DNA from: Actinomycetota bacterium
Lineage (GTDB): Bacteria; Actinomycetota; Acidimicrobiia; Acidimicrobiales; Poriferisodaliceae
Length of the DNA stretch: 24,858 nt
Assembly: GCA_002731665.1 (NCBI GenBank)
Contig: PCCJ01000108.1
Span: 1-24,858 of the forward strand
Reading direction: 5' to 3'
Shown in pieces: positions 1 through 7,029 of the stretch (position 1 is its first letter; each line of letters opens with the position of its first letter). The translations under genes were made by a program, and so were the position numbers. The notes beneath the pieces are model-generated. The model did not search any database. It saw only the letters and a list, made by a program, of their open reading frames with translations, and was not told the origin of the DNA.

Positions 1-276
1 CCAATTTGGACTGATGTAACCGTCGACAAGGTCAAAAATGACAAGGCCGGGCACCTCATCTTTGACTAACTCAACTATTGGGTTTGCCTTCGAGACGTGA
101 CCACGTAACGATGCCGCGCCCACAGCGCCCCTCAGAAGCTTCCAAGGTAAAAAACTCGCCTCGAAAAACGATCCAGATGCAACTATAATGTTGCCTACTT
201 GGCGCTGTTCAATAACATCAAATGCCGCTGAAACTTTCTCCACATCAAAGTGCTTCGGAAGGTACATAGTGGTCAT
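1..276 (-). CDS. PaiB-like FMN-binding protein (partial, C-terminus beyond left edge)
   Basis: This open frame enters from the left edge and gives about 92 N-terminal residues. It shows the hallmarks of the PaiB/FMN-binding negative transcriptional regulator family: an opening MYLPKHF (residues 4-10, family MYxPxHF), a central LRGHVSKANP segment (family GHxxxANP), and LVIFDLVDGYISPNW at the edge (family FxGPxxYISPxWY). Members have a split-barrel flavin-binding fold; Bacillus PaiB was described as a repressor, but many homologues are probably flavoproteins of unknown role. The first ATG is at 276. A second ATG at 267 fits the family start better, and neither has a convincing Shine-Dalgarno sequence. 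It lies downstream of recA on the same strand, where actinobacteria often have recX. The family call is fairly firm; regulatory function is not shown. Confidence 0.75.
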   Translation of the reverse strand, partial: MTTMYLPKHFDVEKVSAAFDVIEQRQVGNIIVASGSFFEASFLPWKLLRGAVGAASLRGHVSKANPIVELVKDEVPGLVIFDLVDGYISPNW

Positions 277-300
277 CTTTTTAGCACTTATAACCTAGGA

Positions 301-325
301 CGTGATCGAACCAACAATAATCACG
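301..325. repeat. 6-bp inverted repeat in the paiB-like/recA gap
   Basis: CGTGAT (301-306) and ATCACG (320-325) are perfect inverted arms separated by 13 nt, just upstream of the PaiB-like gene. It could be an operator or a small transcript hairpin, but arms this short also occur by chance. Nothing else recognisable was seen in the 161-bp gap 277-437; no recX and no tRNA. Confidence 0.2.
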
Positions 326-437
326 CCCTTATCCGAGATTCGCTGGACGAACTCTTTACGCCAAACTAGATGCGATTCGGACCGACTACCACACGTTCGA
401 CAATCCAACCGAAGCCATAAATTAGCGCCGACCGGTT

Positions 438-1484
438 CTAACTTTCGACAGCCGAAGCACTATCCGCCGCTTCATCTTCAACGGCTTCATCGTCAACTAC
501 ATCAGATTCTACGAGTTGCGAACGGATACGCCCATCAATCTCAACCATCATTTCTGGGTGCTCCATCAAGAACGTCTTAGCATTTTCGCGGCCTTGCCCT
601 AGCTGCTCACCTTCATAGGTGTACCAAGCACCCGATTTCTTGACAATGCCTTCTTCTACACCAACATCAAGAACAGAACCTTCACGACTGATGCCCTTCC
701 CATACATAATGTCAAATTCTGCTTGTCTGAAGGGTGGCGCAACTTTGTTTTTGACAACCTTTACTCTGGTCCTACTACCGGTAATCTCACCATCGGATTT
801 AATCGCTTCTATTCGACGAATATCAAGTCGAACTGAGGAATAAAATTTCAGAGCGCGACCACCAGGAGTTGTCTCAGGGCTTCCAAACATAACGCCAATT
901 TTTTCGCGCAGCTGATTGATAAAGATGCAAATAGTGTTGGTCTTATTTAAGTTTGCTGTGATTTTTCGAAGTGCCTGAGACATCAGACGTGCTTGAAGGC
1001 CAACATGCGATTGACCCATTTCTCCTTCAATCTCAGCGCGCGGCGTTAGGGCCGCTACCGAGTCGATAACCAAGACATCAATTGCTCCTGATCTAATGAG
1101 CATGTCCGTGATCTCTAACGCTTGTTCGCCTGTATCCGGTTGCGAGATAAGGAGTTCATCGACGTCAACACCAATGTTTCTTGCATATTCTGGGTCCATA
1201 GCATGTTCCGCATCAATGTAAGCACAGGTCCCGCCTATGCGCTGTGCTTCAGCCACTACATGCATAGCTAATGTAGATTTACCTGAGGCTTCCGGCCCAA
1301 AAACTTCACAGACTCGGCCTTTAGGTAAGCCTCCGATACCTAGCGCTATGTCGATAGCAAGGCTGCCAGTGGAAACCGCCTCGGTTTTCATTTGCCCGCG
1401 ATCACCCATCTTCATAACTGATCCTGCACCGAACTGTCGTTCAATTTGAGATAGTGCCATGTCTAGAGCTTTTTCTCGTTCCAC
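438..1484 (-). CDS. recA: Recombinase RecA
   Basis: RecA is the ATP-dependent strand-exchange protein that forms filaments on single-stranded DNA and triggers LexA self-cleavage. The chosen GTG start at 1484 gives 348 residues, the normal family length. It has AGGAGG (complement of 1492-1497) seven bases upstream, and the product begins [19 protein letters not shown] as RecA proteins do. The frame stays open to 1733, but that extension is not RecA-like and crosses the operator region. Visible motifs are the Walker [10 protein letters not shown] (residues 63-71; more often GPESSGKTT), the Walker B DVLVID (136-141), the L1 region around [34 protein letters not shown] spanning L2, and an acidic tail from about residue 325. 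Two LexA-type operators lie upstream at 1607-1643. Identification is certain. Confidence 0.99.
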   Translation of the reverse strand: MEREKALDMALSQIERQFGAGSVMKMGDRGQMKTEAVSTGSLAIDIALGIGGLPKGRVCEVFGPEASGKSTLAMHVVAEAQRIGGTCAYIDAEHAMDPEYARNIGVDVDELLISQPDTGEQALEITDMLIRSGAIDVLVIDSVAALTPRAEIEGEMGQSHVGLQARLMSQALRKITANLNKTNTICIFINQLREKIGVMFGSPETTPGGRALKFYSSVRLDIRRIEAIKSDGEITGSRTRVKVVKNKVAPPFRQAEFDIMYGKGISREGSVLDVGVEEGIVKKSGAWYTYEGEQLGQGRENAKTFLMEHPEMMVEIDGRIRSQLVESDVVDDEAVEDEAADSASAVES

Positions 1485-1491
1485 GATATGT

Positions 1492-1497
1492 CCTCCT
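1492..1497 (-). promoter_or_regulatory. Ribosome binding site that fixes the recA start
   Basis: A perfect AGGAGG on the minus strand sits 7 nt before the GTG at 1484. It decides the start against the open upstream extension of the frame. Confidence 0.9.
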
Positions 1498-1598
1498 AGG
1501 ACTTGCCGTAAGGCTTTGCGTTGCCGGGCGGTAGCCCAATGTCGTTGGTGGAATCGTAAAACACGGGTGGGACACCCATACCATGCCGACACCCTTAG

Positions 1599-1625
1599 AG
1601 TATCTACGAACACCTGTTCGGTCAA
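1599..1625 (-). promoter_or_regulatory. Candidate recA promoter overlapping the LexA sites
   Basis: On the minus strand TTGACC (complement of 1620-1625) is followed after 15 bp by GATACT (complement of 1599-1604), a plausible -35/-10 pair. The left operator lies almost wholly within this promoter, so a bound LexA would block RNA polymerase. The predicted leader to the GTG start is about 105 nt. The 15-bp spacer is short, so the exact -10 is uncertain. Confidence 0.45.
1607..1620. promoter_or_regulatory. LexA (SOS) operator 1
   Basis: CGAACACCTGTTCG matches the Gram-positive/actinobacterial LexA half-site rule GAAC-N4-GTTC exactly (GAAC 1608-1611, GTTC 1616-1619). It stands upstream of recA, the most conserved target of LexA. 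Confidence 0.88.
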
Positions 1626-1641
1626 GCACCGAACAGGTGTT
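1609..1641. repeat. 14-bp-arm perfect inverted repeat joining both LexA sites
   Basis: AACACCTGTTCGGT (1609-1622) and ACCGAACAGGTGTT (1628-1641) are perfect inverted arms with a 5-nt spacer (1623-1627). Each arm carries most of one LexA operator. It is best read as a paired operator; the transcript could also form a strong hairpin. Confidence 0.9.
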
Positions 1642-1643
1642 TG
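1630..1643. promoter_or_regulatory. LexA (SOS) operator 2, one mismatch
   Basis: CGAACAGGTGTTTG matches GAAC-N4-GTTC with one change (GTTT). Its centre is 23 bp from that of operator 1, and the four central bases AGGT are the reverse complement of ACCT in operator 1. It is the operator nearer the divergent crotonase-family gene. Confidence 0.72.
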
Positions 1644-1691
1644 TATATAGATTTGACGACATCTACTAAAAAGATGCGCGATGCTCTGGTC

Positions 1692-2543
1692 ATGAGCCCT
1701 ATCGATGAAGACAACACTTACGATCTTTTGCACATCACCCGCGAACGCGGAGTTGCGTTCGCCACCATAGACGCGCCGCCTATAAACGTCATGACCCCAA
1801 GCTTGTTCAAAGAACTAGCTAAGTTTGGTACAAGCGCCGCAGCCGACAATTCAGTTCGCGCAGTCGTCTTACGCAGCGCGGATCCAGATTTTTTTATTGC
1901 GCACTTTGATGTTTCTGCAATTCTTCAGTTCCCCGTCGAAGGAGAAGCAGTACGGCCAGCAGAAATTGCTGGCTTTCACGCCATGTGCGAAACGTACAGA
2001 TTGATGCCTAAGCCGACGATTGTCGAGCTAGCGGGAAGAGTCGGGGGTGGCGGCAGCGAATTGGCTATGTCCTGCGACATGCGCTTCGGAGCAATAGGCA
2101 AAACAACTATCAACCAAATGGAAGTGCCTTTGGGGATCTTGCCGGGCGGCACAGGAACCCAGCGACTTCCTCGTCTAGTAGGACGAAATCGCGCTATGGA
2201 GATCATCCTCGGAGGCGTCGACATCGACTCGCAAACAGCCGAATCTTGGGGGTATCTAAATAGAGCGATAGCTCCGGAGGATTTGAGTCAATTCGTTAGC
2301 GAACTTGCCTACCGAATTGCGAGCTTTCCACCAACTGCGGTTGCCCTCGCCAAAGAGTCAGTTAACAATGCTGACACGCTACCGCTGCGCGAAGGAATGC
2401 TCGAAGAGCAATATCTTTTCCAGCAGCTTCTAAGAACTGACGAAGCAAAACCGAGCATGGAAAGATTCCTAGAAATCGGTGGGCAAACTCGCTCCGGAGA
2501 AAAAAGAATGGGTGACCTCGCAACAGAAATCTCTACTACTTAA
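1692..2543 (+). CDS. Enoyl-CoA hydratase/isomerase (crotonase) family protein
   Basis: Crotonase-fold protein of 283 residues, likely acting on an acyl-CoA thioester in the cytoplasm, typically hydrating trans-2-enoyl-CoA. The oxyanion-hole segment [18 protein letters not shown] (about 114-131) and the second signature [20 protein letters not shown] (143-162) are present. E123 and E144 occupy the places of the two catalytic glutamates of enoyl-CoA hydratase, so hydratase chemistry is plausible; the physiological substrate is unknown. The start is uncertain. The ATG at 1692 begins near where family similarity starts, an ATG at 1674 is in frame, and neither has a good Shine-Dalgarno. It is divergent from recA and shares the LexA-operator region, so DNA-damage co-regulation is possible but unproven. 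It interrupts the usual recA-cinA neighbourhood. Confidence 0.88.
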   Translation: MSPIDEDNTYDLLHITRERGVAFATIDAPPINVMTPSLFKELAKFGTSAAADNSVRAVVLRSADPDFFIAHFDVSAILQFPVEGEAVRPAEIAGFHAMCETYRLMPKPTIVELAGRVGGGGSELAMSCDMRFGAIGKTTINQMEVPLGILPGGTGTQRLPRLVGRNRAMEIILGGVDIDSQTAESWGYLNRAIAPEDLSQFVSELAYRIASFPPTAVALAKESVNNADTLPLREGMLEEQYLFQQLLRTDEAKPSMERFLEIGGQTRSGEKRMGDLATEISTT

Positions 2544-2572
2544 GGCGACGAGATAGTGAGAATAGAATCGCT

Positions 2573-3475
2573 CTAGCGAAAAGATGGTGCTACTTTTTCG
2601 ATGAACAAATCCATCGAATGTTTTTTCTTGGACATTTCACCGAACGTAAAATCCGGAACTATCAATTCGTTCACGCCATGGGATTCATACTCAGCAACTA
2701 CCTCAATAACTTCTGATGGCGTTCCTACGATGGTTGCTCTTCCAAAATCGCGATCACGCAGCTTCGCTAAAGATTTTTCGTCCTCTGAAATGAACATCAA
2801 AGCCACCGCAGATCGACTGATTTCCTTTGGGTCCCGGCCAAGGTCAGAGCAATGAGCATCGAGAACCCCGCAGAGTTCTCGAATGTCTTGAGGCATTCCC
2901 CAATAATTCCATTCATCGGCAAATCGAGCTGTGGTTTTCAAAGTCCGCTTACGACCTCCACCGCCTATCAACAGAGGCACTTTTTTTTGAATTGGCTTAG
3001 GGTCAAGAGGCGCATCAACAATTTGATAATGCTTGCCCTCGAAATTAGTACGGCGCTCGGCCAGCAAAGAAGTAATAATTTCCACCGACTCATCCAACAT
3101 ATCCAAACGGCCCTTCAACGTGGAAAAGTCGAAGTCGTATTTGTCATGCTCATTCTCCTGCCAGCCAGCACCGATCCCCAAAACCACTCGGCCACCGGAA
3201 ATATGGTCAATCGTCGTAGCTATTTTTGCGGTTAACGCCGGGTTCCTGTAGGTGTTGCCTGCTACCAGTGGCCCAATCCGCACACGCGGAACCAACGCTG
3301 CCACAGCAGCAAGAATCGACCACGCTTCATGGATCGGCTCGTCAACATTATCCGCGTTCGGCATGAAATGATCCGCGTACCAGATTCCATCCCATCCAGT
3401 CGCTTCAGCGTGCAAGCAACCCTCAATCGTGTCATCCCAAGATTGCCCGTTACCAGTCCAGAAACTAAATCTCAT
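2573..3475 (-). CDS. LLM-class (probably F420-dependent) oxidoreductase
   Basis: Luciferase-like (beta/alpha)8-barrel oxidoreductase of 300 residues. It begins MRFSFWTGNGQSW, followed by ATGWDGIWYADHFMPN, GGRVVLGIGAGWQENEHDKY (about 94-113) and LLIGGGGRKRTLKTTARFAD, a pattern typical of actinobacterial proteins annotated as F420-dependent. F420 rather than FMN is inferred from family resemblance. The ATG at 3475 is chosen because the family starts there; a GTG at 3505 would add ten residues with no family resemblance. No good ribosome site was seen for either. It lies between cinA and the crotonase gene, which is convergent with it and separated by only 29 bp. The substrate cannot be predicted. 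Confidence 0.87.
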   Translation of the reverse strand: MRFSFWTGNGQSWDDTIEGCLHAEATGWDGIWYADHFMPNADNVDEPIHEAWSILAAVAALVPRVRIGPLVAGNTYRNPALTAKIATTIDHISGGRVVLGIGAGWQENEHDKYDFDFSTLKGRLDMLDESVEIITSLLAERRTNFEGKHYQIVDAPLDPKPIQKKVPLLIGGGGRKRTLKTTARFADEWNYWGMPQDIRELCGVLDAHCSDLGRDPKEISRSAVALMFISEDEKSLAKLRDRDFGRATIVGTPSEVIEVVAEYESHGVNELIVPDFTFGEMSKKKHSMDLFIEKVAPSFR

Positions 3476-3505
3476 AAAGAGGAGCCTGCCAGAAAGAAGT
3501 TGCAC

Positions 3506-3737
3506 TTGCTCATTTAATGAACTCGAAGCAAGTAATTAGAACGTGTCGAATCTGCACAAAAATTCTCTAGCTAGATGCGAATTACTAAAATAGATTTCTA
3601 CTTTGGACTTTTCTCTTGCCGCAAACTTGAGAGCCAACTTCAAATTATTTTGTTGTTAAACGGTCAGAAAATATTATTCCTAACGCTTTCACTCCAAGAT
3701 TCTCTAATCAGCGACACCTCTAAATCGGCTACCGAAA
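3506..3737. other. AT-rich spacer between cinA end and the LLM oxidoreductase start
   Basis: This 232-bp gap has no convincing gene. It contains a short perfect palindrome TCTAGCTAGA (3566-3575) and a widely spaced inverted pair AGTAATT (3531-3537) / AATTACT (3580-3586). It probably holds the oxidoreductase promoter and any cinA transcript end, but no clear -10/-35 or terminator was identified. Confidence 0.4.
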
Positions 3738-4994
3738 CTAGGAATGGTCTTGCAAATAACGGCGGAGCAAGTTGAGCATCGATATACAACTATTCTGGCG
3801 GATTCGTTCCATATCTCCAGGCAAGCGTACCTCTTCAACATGCTCGAATCCCTCTTTCGATATCGCCAACCATGCAGTCCCAAAAGGAAACATTTGACTC
3901 GAAGTATTCGGATCTTCCACACCTGTCACGGCAATACCAACATCAGCAACTAACACATCTCGGGCCTTTTTGGCTAGTTGCAGAGCCTTCTGAGGGCCCG
4001 GATAGCTATCGGGTTCACCCTGAACCAGATAAGAAAGAATGCCAGGACCATGCGCTACTACGCCACCAACAAAAGCATTGCTAGACGTCGCCGCCGCAGA
4101 TAAACGGTTTGTTATGAATCCGCCGGTAATTGTTTCGACAACACCAAGAGTCAAACCTGACGCTTCAAGCAAATTCAATACTGTTGACTCCATAGTGGAT
4201 TCGTCCACGGCGAACACAAGATCTCCCAAAATCTTTCTCAGCTGAAGTTCTTCCTCATCCAGCATCGCCTCAACTAACTCTCCATCACTCGCTTTTGCCG
4301 TTACTCGGACTTTTATTCCTTCGACCCCACTCGCCAAAAAAGCTAACGTTGGGTTCCCAACATCATCAAGCTCTTTCATTCGGCTAGCTAACATTTCAGC
4401 TAAGCCAGACTCGCTTTGCCCCCAAGTGCGCAGCACTCTGCTGTCGATAACCGCCGTTTCACCCGATCTCTGCTGCAGGTCGGGAATAATTGTCCCCAAA
4501 AACATCTCTTTCATCTCATAGGGAACACCTGGCACCGCATATAACACTTTCTCTGATTCGCCCTCCCGAGCGAATGGCACAACTAGGCCAGGTGCAGTGC
4601 CCGGTTGCTGAGATATAGCTACGGCGCCTGCAGGAACCATCGCTTGACGAAGGTTGTTCGCTGGCATTTCTCTGCCGCGCATTCTGAACATCTCTTCTAT
4701 TCGAGCAGCGATTACCTCATCCATAACCAGCTCAACACCCATGACTTTTGCGATAACTTCACGTGTAATATCATCTTGGGTTGGCCCAAGCCCCCCACAC
4801 ATTATGACAGCATCACTACGATCAAGAGCAAGATTCACAGCAGCTTCTATTCGATCCCAATTGTCACCAACTTTTGTTTGGTAGTGACTGTCGATTCCCG
4901 CTAGGGCCAAATGTTCACCCATCCAAGATGAATTGGTGTCAACTATTTGACCTAAAAGCAACTCTGTTCCAACTGCAATGATTTCACACTTCAT
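3738..4994 (-). CDS. cinA: CinA-family protein with degenerate deamidase domain
   Basis: Two-domain CinA of 418 residues, close to the family's usual 410-430. The N-terminal MoCF/COG1058 domain is intact: KCEIIAVGTELLLGQIVDTN (2-21), CGGLGPTQDDITREV (66-80), the YAVPGVPYEM segment (152-161). CinA proteins hydrolyse ADP-ribose through this domain and deamidate NMN through a C-terminal PncC domain. That C-terminal domain is present but eroded: the family AES-TGG becomes VETITGG (T288 for Ser), the YSN-x-x-K segment becomes HGPGIL (H315, L320), and TGIAGPDG becomes TGVEDPN. Pyrophosphatase activity is therefore plausible and NMN deamidase activity doubtful. Position next to pgsA and rimO is typical of actinobacteria. 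A TAAAGT -10-like element lies 6 nt before the ATG, suggesting its own leaderless promoter. Confidence 0.92.
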   Translation of the reverse strand: MKCEIIAVGTELLLGQIVDTNSSWMGEHLALAGIDSHYQTKVGDNWDRIEAAVNLALDRSDAVIMCGGLGPTQDDITREVIAKVMGVELVMDEVIAARIEEMFRMRGREMPANNLRQAMVPAGAVAISQQPGTAPGLVVPFAREGESEKVLYAVPGVPYEMKEMFLGTIIPDLQQRSGETAVIDSRVLRTWGQSESGLAEMLASRMKELDDVGNPTLAFLASGVEGIKVRVTAKASDGELVEAMLDEEELQLRKILGDLVFAVDESTMESTVLNLLEASGLTLGVVETITGGFITNRLSAAATSSNAFVGGVVAHGPGILSYLVQGEPDSYPGPQKALQLAKKARDVLVADVGIAVTGVEDPNTSSQMFPFGTAWLAISKEGFEHVEEVRLPGDMERIRQNSCISMLNLLRRYLQDHS

Positions 4995-5000
4995 AACAAG

Positions 5001-5006
5001 ACTTTA
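5001..5006 (-). promoter_or_regulatory. -10 element for leaderless cinA transcript
   Basis: TAAAGT on the minus strand ends 6 nt before the cinA ATG (4994). No Shine-Dalgarno is present in the 6-nt spacer, so transcription would begin at or next to the ATG. Confidence 0.5.
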
Positions 5007-5067
5007 ATACGGCAAGTCATAACGGTGTGGACTATTACGAGGGCCAGCAGCGGTCAGGCTTACAACC

Positions 5068-5658
5068 TTAGGGCGAGGTAGCTGGACCTAATTGCTCAGC
5101 CGCTAGCTTCCGGGCGCTAATCCAATATCCGACCCCTGTTTGCAAGGTTAGTAATGTTGCTAGCCACAAAAGAGCAGTTGCAACCCAATGCGCAGAGGAC
5201 TCAATCGGTGGTATTACCGCAAATCCAATGGCCCAAAGCTGAACGAAAGTTTTCCACTTAGCAAGACGAGTTGCCGGCACTGTTATACCTTTTCGTCCCG
5301 CTTTTGATCGATATATGCTCACCAATAATTCACGCAGCATAATAATGCTCACTGGCAGCCAGTGAAACTGGCCGATACTAACTAGCGCACACATTCCACC
5401 TAGGACCAGAACTTTGTCAGCTAGCGGGTCAAGGAAAGCTCCCGATCTCGTTTCCCCGTGCTTTCGCGCCAGCCATCCATCTAAAGAGTCCGTTATTCCT
5501 ATGGCGAAGCCAACAAGGAACGTGAGCCACATCGGTTCTTTCGTGATGACTAGCAAAACAAAAATTGGCGTTGCCATAATCCGAGCAACGGTCACAAAAT
5601 TTGCAGGAGTAGCTATGGCCGTAGGGCCATAGGTTCGGTTATTCCCGAGCCACTTCAT
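5068..5658 (-). CDS. pgsA: CDP-diacylglycerol--glycerol-3-phosphate 3-phosphatidyltransferase (PgsA family)
   Basis: Integral membrane CDP-alcohol phosphatidyltransferase of 196 residues, the family's usual size. It likely makes phosphatidylglycerol phosphate from CDP-diacylglycerol and glycerol 3-phosphate. The catalytic signature DGWLAR...G...DPLADK is visible at about residues 60-82, with all Asp/Gly/Ala/Arg signature residues. Seven residues separate the AR and the next G, where the textbook motif has eight. Hydrophobic stretches are spread over the chain, including FVTVARIMATPIFVLLVIT near the N-terminus. The start codon overlaps the rimO stop by 4 bp (ATGA), so the two genes are translationally coupled. 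Synteny with rimO and cinA supports PgsA rather than another CDP-alcohol transferase, though substrate is not proven. Confidence 0.9.
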   Translation of the reverse strand: MKWLGNNRTYGPTAIATPANFVTVARIMATPIFVLLVITKEPMWLTFLVGFAIGITDSLDGWLARKHGETRSGAFLDPLADKVLVLGGMCALVSIGQFHWLPVSIIMLRELLVSIYRSKAGRKGITVPATRLAKWKTFVQLWAIGFAVIPPIESSAHWVATALLWLATLLTLQTGVGYWISARKLAAEQLGPATSP

Positions 5659-6953
5659 TTTGACTTTGCTTGTCCGCTCAAAGACTCAGTAGTTGCACCC
5701 AAATCAGGGCCATCAGACCATGTTAATTTGACGTCGTGAAATTCTCCGACAGCTAAGTCCTCCGAAACGTGCACTACACCGTCAATTTCAGGCGCCTCGC
5801 GATGGCTTCTACCGATACCTGGTGAATCAACTAGAATTCGTACCCTGGAACCAACCATTTCATCATTATGCGCCGCCGTTATACCATCCTGAATTTCGCT
5901 TAATTCTGCGTGCCGTTCCAACATTAAGTTACGAGGCACTTCGTTATCTAAGTCAGCGGCGTAGGTTCCTTCTTCCTTAGAGTAGGTAAACAAACCACAC
6001 CAATCGAGTTGCGCATCCTGAAGCCATTCAACTAGTCGAGCCTGATCATCTTCAGTTTCTCCAGGATACCCAACTATAAAGTTGGACCTGAAAGCTGCAT
6101 CTGGCGCTAATTCGCGTATTCGAGATATTCGTTCTAGAAAACGATCTCCGTCTCCCCAACGGCGCATCCGCCTTAGATGAGGCTTAGACACATGCTGCAA
6201 CGACAAATCAAAATATGGCACACCGGTCGCTAAAACAGCTTCAATCAGATTCTCCGTCAGATCAGATGGATATAGGTATAACAACCGCACGCGATCTACG
6301 ACAGCAGCGACCTTGTCCACTAGCGGAACTATCGAACCACCCTCACCGCGATCCTTGCCATAGCTCGCCAGGTCTTGAGCCACTAGAACGACTTCCCGTA
6401 CGTCTAGTTCCTCGACTTCTCGCAAAATTGACTCAGCTTCGCGACTGTTTTGAGGCCCTCTGAAAGAAGGAATAGCGCAAAACCCGCAGCTCCGATCACA
6501 GCCTTCAGCAATTTTCACGTAAGCCCATGGAAGCGCCGATGGAGGCCGCCGGAGGTTTAACAAATCTAGTTTTGGCAATAGCGGTGCAGCCTCAGCATGA
6601 AGACCTATCGGTTTCAAAGTTAAGTTAACTGGCACACCAAAACCCGCTACTTGGTCTACTTCCGGGAGCGCATCCGCCAATTCATCGCCATAACGCTCAG
6701 CCATACACCCAGTCACTACAAGTTGAGCATCTGGAGAACGTTCATCTTCTATTGCCAAAATAGTGTTTATAGATTCTTCTCGCGCTTCCTCAATAAACGC
6801 ACATGTGTTGACCACAATGAGATCAGCAGCATCAGCACTGACGACAGGCTCCATCCCGTCGTCAAGAAGCGTCCCAACAATTTTGTCAGAATCAACTTGG
6901 TTTTTAGGACAACCCAAAGTGTGAATGAAAAAGCGTTTCGCCGGTTCGGCCAT
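5655..6953 (-). CDS. rimO: Ribosomal protein uS12 methylthiotransferase RimO
   Basis: Radical-SAM methylthiotransferase of 432 residues that methylthiolates an aspartate of ribosomal protein S12. The N-terminal UPF0004 domain has its three cluster cysteines C15 (LGCPKNQVDSD), C51 (VVNTCAFIEEA) and C83 (VTGCMAERYG). The radical SAM cluster motif CDRSCGFC gives C152, C156 and C159, followed by IPSFRGPQNSRE. A TRAM domain occupies roughly the last 65 residues. The LGCPKNQVDSD opening and PSFRGPQNSRE favour RimO over MiaB. It is the first gene of the minus-strand run rimO-pgsA and overlaps pgsA by 4 bp. A TAACCT element lies 9 nt before the ATG and there is no Shine-Dalgarno, so a leaderless transcript is possible. 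Confidence 0.96.
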   Translation of the reverse strand: MAEPAKRFFIHTLGCPKNQVDSDKIVGTLLDDGMEPVVSADAADLIVVNTCAFIEEAREESINTILAIEDERSPDAQLVVTGCMAERYGDELADALPEVDQVAGFGVPVNLTLKPIGLHAEAAPLLPKLDLLNLRRPPSALPWAYVKIAEGCDRSCGFCAIPSFRGPQNSREAESILREVEELDVREVVLVAQDLASYGKDRGEGGSIVPLVDKVAAVVDRVRLLYLYPSDLTENLIEAVLATGVPYFDLSLQHVSKPHLRRMRRWGDGDRFLERISRIRELAPDAAFRSNFIVGYPGETEDDQARLVEWLQDAQLDWCGLFTYSKEEGTYAADLDNEVPRNLMLERHAELSEIQDGITAAHNDEMVGSRVRILVDSPGIGRSHREAPEIDGVVHVSEDLAVGEFHDVKLTWSDGPDLGATTESLSGQAKSK

Positions 6954-6962
6954 GAAAAAACA

Positions 6963-6968
6963 AGGTTA
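6963..6968 (-). promoter_or_regulatory. -10 element for leaderless rimO transcript
   Basis: TAACCT on the minus strand ends 9 nt before the rimO ATG (6953). The spacer is T-rich with no Shine-Dalgarno. It shares a 76-bp divergent region with the copper ATPase promoter. Confidence 0.38.
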
Positions 6969-7017
6969 CGCCTCTCAGAGCACAAGTTGGCAACATCCCA
7001 ATGAATCCATGTTCGAT

Positions 7018-7023
7018 TAGCCT
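7018..7023 (+). promoter_or_regulatory. -10 element for leaderless copper-ATPase transcript
   Basis: TAGCCT ends 6 nt before the GTG at 7030. The purine-rich AGAGG in the spacer is too close to the start to act as a normal Shine-Dalgarno. No recognisable copper-responsive (CsoR/CueR-type) operator was identified. Confidence 0.42.
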
Positions 7024-7029
7024 AGAGGT

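Noticed and set aside
280..340. tRNA-like GTTCGATC and an inverted repeat on the minus strand
   Set aside because: No cloverleaf with acceptor, D and anticodon arms could be built around it.
1485..1733. N-terminal extension of the recA frame (83 more residues)
   Set aside because: It has no RecA resemblance, crosses the LexA operators and the divergent gene's start region, and a perfect AGGAGG places the start at 1484.
2568..2579. TCGCT-CT-AGCGA between the crotonase and LLM genes as a bidirectional terminator
   Set aside because: The loop of two bases is too short and there is no T-tract on either side.
3566..3575. Palindrome TCTAGCTAGA upstream of the LLM oxidoreductase gene
   Set aside because: A 10-bp palindrome in AT-rich DNA is not remarkable, and no promoter or partner site gives it meaning.
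3738..4994. cinA as a pseudogene
   Set aside because: The frame is full length with a well-kept N-terminal domain; only the deamidase signature is altered, with no stop or frameshift.
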